Below, piece after piece: positions 59,340 to 64,000 of a stretch of 64,000 bases of DNA. The stretch lies in the NCBI GenBank assembly GCA_008638375.1, contig CM018043.1, forward strand, positions 60,104,510 through 60,168,509, given 5' to 3'. Under the pieces are notes generated by a model, which saw only the letters and a list, made by a program, of their open reading frames with translations, searched no databases and was not told where the DNA came from. The stretch's first letter is position 1, and each line of letters opens with the position of its first letter. A program made the position numbers and the translations under genes. Source of the stretch: Nyssa sinensis. Taxonomy: Eukaryota > Streptophyta > Magnoliopsida > Cornales > Nyssaceae.

Positions 59340-60215
59340 TTTATTGTATTCTCATGCGATTAATTACATTGTAATTGAGGTTAGGTACGTAAACTTCAAC
59401 TATCATGTTGTGCATTATAATGCACGATTTCATGATACCTCTTAGCGTTGGGAATATAAAAAAATAATAATAATAAGAAAGGTACATGAACAATCACAAA
59501 TCGCAAATTGGAACAATGTAAATGTTTGCTCGACGACCTCCTTACAGACTTTCAAGTTGCAGTAGAATGTTTATGTTTTTTCTCTTGTTGACGTTGAATT
59601 GTTCTATAAATATTAACCATAGTGGATATATGTTATCAACAAGATAATATATCGTTGCATAGTCATGATCATTTATTGAGTAATTGTAATGAGGTGCTTC
59701 TCATTGGATGAGGTTGGTAAATAAAAAAGATCGTTCAAACACATTGATATAATTGTGATATCCCGATAACCCAAAAAGGGCCATATCCAAATATCATATG
59801 AAGCCATAACTTCAGGAATAATCGATGGATCATGGTGGCCTCTCTTTTCATATTGACTTTTTCACGCAAGTATACAATACTTACACTTCCAATACACGTA
59901 GTCGATGCTCTCAAACATCTCGAGAAACCCACAAGCTTCACATTTAGCTAGAAAACTATAAACATCATTGTTTGGTGATTTCAAGTACTCCTTAACAAAA
60001 GTTTCAACACAACTCTAAAAACCATCGTTAGGCTTTATACAAGGTACTTTCACCAATCCTCATATAATCATCCACGATATTGTCACAACTCCATATGGAG
60101 GCATCCTCAATATAACAACTGCTTTTTAAACATATGACAAACCAAGGCATCTAACCATAATTATAAAAATTGATCTTGCTCAGCTTGTTCGACAAGTGAA
60201 TCGAGGCCTAAAGCT
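59340..60215 (-). pseudogene. PIF/Harbinger transposase remnant (HARBI1-like)
   Basis: On the minus strand from about 60120: VDDYMRIGESTLYKA-like codons in shifted frames, FVKEYLKSPNNDVY, then GFLEMFESIDYVYWKCKYC (59945-59880). The Asp in SID is the first catalytic acid of the DDE domain. YDIWIWPF follows near 59800. Downstream are VCKEVVEQTFTLFQFAIC near 59500 and IMKSCIIMHNMIVE at about 59440-59400, the conserved C-terminal segment. Several stops and frameshifts make it inactive. Order and motifs match plant HARBI1-like proteins closely. Terminal repeats were not found. Confidence 0.82.
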
Positions 60216-60474
60216 TACTTGGTAACCATTATGATTGAAAAGGAAGAATGCTGGATTGGAATGGTCGACTCCACTAGTTGAACTGTGAACTGTGTGAGAG
60301 CGGCCCGGGGTTGTAGTGAATCATTGTGGTTTTTTTAATTACCGTATTCAAAGAACATTTTGTTCATCTTTTAATTAAATTTTTAAAAAATGAAGAGTAA
60401 TTATGTCATTTGCTTCACAAAATAAGTTGAAGTGTTGATCTCAATATTTTAAAAATTGGATCGTCACATATAAG

Positions 60475-61180
60475 GCCGGTTCAATTGGTTGAACTAAGGT
60501 TCAAGAACAGTCAGGTTTTGGCAGTAAATCGAAAAAATTAAAAAATCGGTCTTTTTGTAAAAACTGTAAAAACCGCCTGGATTAACCGGAACCCAGAGAA
60601 CCGTTAATGGTTTTCGTAAATCGGACGGTTCTAGCGCACTACAAAATTTAAGAGGGGGAATTACTGTATTAGGGCAATTGCGGAGTCGGTGCGGCCTTCG
60701 TTGTTTCGTCTCTTCGGCGCTCTGCAACCAACGTTCGCCCTCCGATGGCCGCCGGCTAGCTTTCGCCGTCCGATGAAAGTAATTTTCTCTCTCTTCTTCT
60801 AGTTCTCTCTCCCTCCCTTCTCTACATGCTCTGTTGTCTCCCTCTTTCATCTCTTGACTCTGGCCTCTTGTAGTCTGAGATATGCGATGGCAAGGTGATT
60901 TGTGACCTACGACGGTAGTTCCGAGGTTTCGACGGCGAGGCTACAAGGCGACAGTCAGGTTTTACCTTTTTTTTTCCCTTCTCTTTTCCTGATTTTCTCC
61001 ACCTCGTGTTCTTTTCCTTCGGTTTCTTTTCTTCCTGGACAAACACCACCCATGAGGCCATGACCCAACAATCAAAATAGTAAATCACTCCTAGAGGCTA
61101 GAGGACCAGAACAAACAAGAAATTGAAAAAAAGAGAGAGAAGCTGAAAATTTGCATATATATATATATATATACACACTG
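60475..61180. other. non-coding, possible hAT-like end sequence
   Basis: 60475-60650 repeats GGTT/AACC phrases (GGATTAACCGGAAC, AACCGTTAATGG, CGGACGGTTC) in the style of hAT-type subterminal regions. 60660-61080 is GC- and CT-rich. Open frames on the minus strand here are low-complexity, and I do not take them as genes. Confidence 0.3.
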
Positions 61181-61529
61181 GATGGTGATCGGTGAGTTGA
61201 GAAAAGCTGTCAATATTTATCTGATTAATTTTTCTTCTCATATATTATATATATATCGACTTCTTCCAACCCACATACATGTCACAACCAGTGGGCCACA
61301 TATGTAATACACGGTTTTTTGATATTTTTTTTTGTTAAAACTAAATAGTCACATGATATACATGTGAGTGCGTGCGTATGTGGGTAGTTTGAAGCCAAAC
61401 ACTGTCCTATATATATGTATATATTTGTGCATGTTGTCAATGTTAACAGATTATGCGTAATGTTTAAGTATATTAGTTTATGATGATCAAGTATATTAGA
61501 TCAGCAAAGAAGTAATATATTAACAATGC

Positions 61530-62410
61530 CCCCTAGGGGGCACACCTATGTACAAAACAAAGGGAAAAGGCTACAAAAATCACAGCCTTAATTCCCCAAA
61601 AAATCTATAAAGCTTTCTAAACACATTAAGCTTTCCTCTTTCAGCCAAAAACAAAAAGATGCAAAAAATTATCTTTAAGCTTCCAATAGATGACTCTTCT
61701 CTCTCAAAAATCTGCTTGTTACACTCCCTCCAAAGGCACCATAGGTGACAAAGAGGAGCAATCCTCCTAAGCTGGTTTCATGTCCTTTCTAATTCTATCA
61801 TGACGGCAGCTTGCCAAAGCATCATGGACTGAAGCCGGCATCACCCATCTACACTCAAATAGAGAGAACCATGTCCCATACATCCCTACCCACCTTACCG
61901 TGCAAAAGAAGATTATCAACTGTTTCTTCATTAACCTTGCACATGCAGCATCTACTAGGAATTTGATAACCCCTTCTTCGAAGATTATCCATAGTTAGAA
62001 TAGCTCCCCACACTGTTGACCAACAAAAAGTGCAACTTTTTTTGGAACCTTGGACTTCCATATTAGCTGCAATGTTATAAAGGGCTGGAAATTTTATCTT
62101 GAGTGGGACTTCACAGCACCAAAGATCCTTGGCCTGGACAGGAAGCCTGCTTCTGAGTCATTCTCCTCCCCTTAACATTGTTCTCTTCAATCTCTATCAA
62201 CAAACTCAACTTATCTTCGTACTCGTGGGCTGTCATTCTCAGCGTTCTGCTGAACCTCCTGATGTTTCTCAGCACCCATCTCGACACATCCACTGTTGGT
62301 ATCTCCTGTTGTCCCCCATCTACTACATGCTCTTGCTCTGGCCTGACCACTGCCAGAGGAGCACAAACCAGAGGCTCCTCTTCTGTCACATTCTGTGATA
62401 GAACCAACTC
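61530..62410 (-). pseudogene. LINE (L1-like) remnant with internal deletion
   Basis: On the minus strand, 62061-61855 reads TVWGAILTMDNLRRRGY, then CCMCKVNEETVDNLLLH. This is the zinc-binding reverse-transcriptase tail (zf-RVT) at the end of plant LINE ORF2. Similarity continues with stops to about 61530. Just upstream, 62407-62111 gives APLAVVRPEQEHVVDGG and SRWVLRNIRRFSRTL, like the linker that precedes the endonuclease in plant L1-type proteins. The endonuclease and RT core, normally 2-3 kb, are missing between the two pieces. No poly-A tail is clear. Confidence 0.72.
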
Positions 62411-64000
62411 CTTATTCTTTCCATTACTCTGCTTGTTTACTCTTGTCTTTGTTTTTGAAAGTCATTCTAGATATCTTTAGGTTTAATAAGGTGGTAATGA
62501 ATTTTGAGGATTTTTTTTAGGTACTTGTCCAGTAGTATGAAGTTTACCTTTAAAAGTATATTGCTGGAAATTCTTGATAATAAGTATAAATTGCTAGTTG
62601 ATATGCACTTGGTCTCCCAGATGCTTCCTATGCGGGTTAATAATGAAATAATTTTTGTCTTTGCAGTATTTTTTCCTCTTATGTTGATCTCAAATCAATA
62701 TATCTGTCCTTTGATGTAATCTCTGGCATTTTCTACTTAAAGAGGTTTGTGAGGACATGTCTGAATAAGTCACTGCATCTTTATCTGAACATTGAATTCT
62801 TGACATGCAGTTTTTATTACTAATTTGTGGCCTCTATGACTTGACCTTTTCTCCCAAAAATCTGACTTCCTATGTTGGTTGTGTAGGCAATTATTGGTCA
62901 ATATTTTAAGCGGTGAAGCTGATCAAGGCCATGCCTGCTATGAACAAGGTTGTTCAAAAATTTTAATATTTGCAATTTATCATCTTCCATCATATCTTTG
63001 CAACTGAACGTCTACTGTCACCATATTGCTAATATTATATTTAGGAAATGACTTGTAGACAATTAAATGTTGTCTTAGCAATCTTCTTAAATCCTTGCTT
63101 GTAAATAATTTCTTTGTGGAATGTAGTTCTCTCTCTCTCTCTCTCTCTCCCCCCCCCCCCCCTTTCTTTTTGGGTTGGGGTGGTTTTAAGGTGGGTGGCA
63201 ACTCACATGAAGTACTTTTGATGGGAATATGATTTCTACATGAAGTGCCTTAAATGGGGAATGTATTTGTCATCTAAGGAGCACAGACATGACGAGACGA
63301 AGACACGGCATTTCTCAAAAAAGTAGGACACGGATATCTCACATACACGTTGAATATATGCATATATTTTTATATGACCATATAATAAAAATCTAATATT
63401 ATTTCAATTAAAAATGGTATAAAAATACATAAATCACAAAAATATTATTAAGATTTTAAAATAAAAAAACTATTAAATAAGAATTTAAGCATTTCTTCAT
63501 TTAATCATCAACATCTATGATTCAAGTTTCAAACAAATTTACTAACTATTACATAGATCATAGAACATATATATGTATATATTTAACCAAAAAAAAAAAA
63601 ACCTAAGGAGAAGAGGAGAAGAGGAGAAGAGGAGAAAGGTGGGAAAAAAAGTGTCCAAAATGTGTACTAACATGTTCATAACATGTCCGGAAAGTATCTG
63701 AAATTCAGAAAAAATACAAAATTTAGACACTTTTTTCGCTTGTCTGACACGTGTTCGGAAAGTGTCCGAGAGTGTTGGTGTCTGGACACGTGAGTCAAAA
63801 TAGATTTTCTGTATTTCATAGTTTATCATCGTTCAAGACATCAAGCTATTCATGAGGTTAGAGTATCTTTTTTGGATAAGTAACTTGACTGAAAAGGCAT
63901 GAGGTTAGAGTAACTTGACTGACAGTGTTGTACAATGAGCATGTCTCTCCCGTGTGAAGTTTTCTTTGATTTTGCCTAAAGTGGCTTTTGCTTGACTCAG
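62411..64000. other. no gene recognised
   Basis: AT-rich with short open frames lacking motifs. It contains a CT/C tract (63128-63162), a GGAGAAGA repeat (63606-63640) and GTGTCCGA/GGACACG strings (63320-63800) that resemble a degenerate inverted-repeat element. It could be intron or intergenic. Confidence 0.4.
63128..63162. repeat. CT microsatellite plus C homopolymer
   Basis: About 11 CT units lead into a run of about 14 C. Confidence 0.93.

Noticed and set aside
60494..61088. Two minus-strand frames of 88-118 codons as a charged nuclear protein
   Set aside because: Lys/Arg/Glu runs come from CT-rich low-complexity DNA, with no motif or splice support.
62111..62480. Plus-strand frames of about 100 codons at the LINE region
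   Set aside because: They are antisense to a minus-strand LINE-like frame with recognisable motifs.

Overview
The window is nuclear DNA from a flowering plant, most likely a eudicot. It is AT-rich, has plant-type LTR retrotransposons throughout, and contains the 5' part of one spliced gene of the MLO membrane-protein family. Nothing is prokaryotic: no operons, tRNA or rRNA genes, or CRISPR. Almost every open frame longer than 60 codons is either a broken transposon protein or chance. This is a heterochromatin-like island of nested elements around one partial host gene.

Layout. 1-6993: a decayed but complete Ty1/copia element with two LTRs and a 5-bp target duplication. A miniature TRIM element and a composite foreign insert interrupt it. 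6994-8036: a minus-strand coding remnant with a coiled coil. 8037-8844: a terminal-inverted-repeat element. 10470-11199: a TTA-flanked MITE. 11480-12330: an LTR-like block. 15024-15645 (minus): exons 1-3 of an MLO gene, the first intron apparently GC-AG. The remaining exons are not recognisable down to position 1.

16415-26366: nested Ty3/gypsy material. A solo LTR (17193-21473) has a perfect 5-bp target duplication and is itself split by a second solo LTR (17473-20416). A Tat-lineage gag-protease remnant follows (21479-24204), then a 2.2-kb LTR with an 80-bp tandem array.

26858-57254: minus-strand Ogre-like material. A 3' LTR with polypurine tract lies at the left end. Gag, primer-binding site and 5' LTR lie at the right end. 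Between them are 12-13 kb of plus- and minus-strand chromovirus-type LTRs plus a 5'-truncated copia element. This may be one very large, heavily invaded element. 57255-64000: an LTR-like stretch, a PIF/Harbinger transposase pseudogene and a LINE remnant, then sequence with no recognised gene.

The most unusual patterns cut across elements. Several large gypsy LTRs carry a tRNA-like module (A-box and B-box) in antisense. Each LTR carries its own, sequence-unrelated minisatellite in its 3' half. A conserved LTR block is followed by a back-to-back splice acceptor/donor-like string. No computation was possible, so family names rest on motifs recognised by eye.
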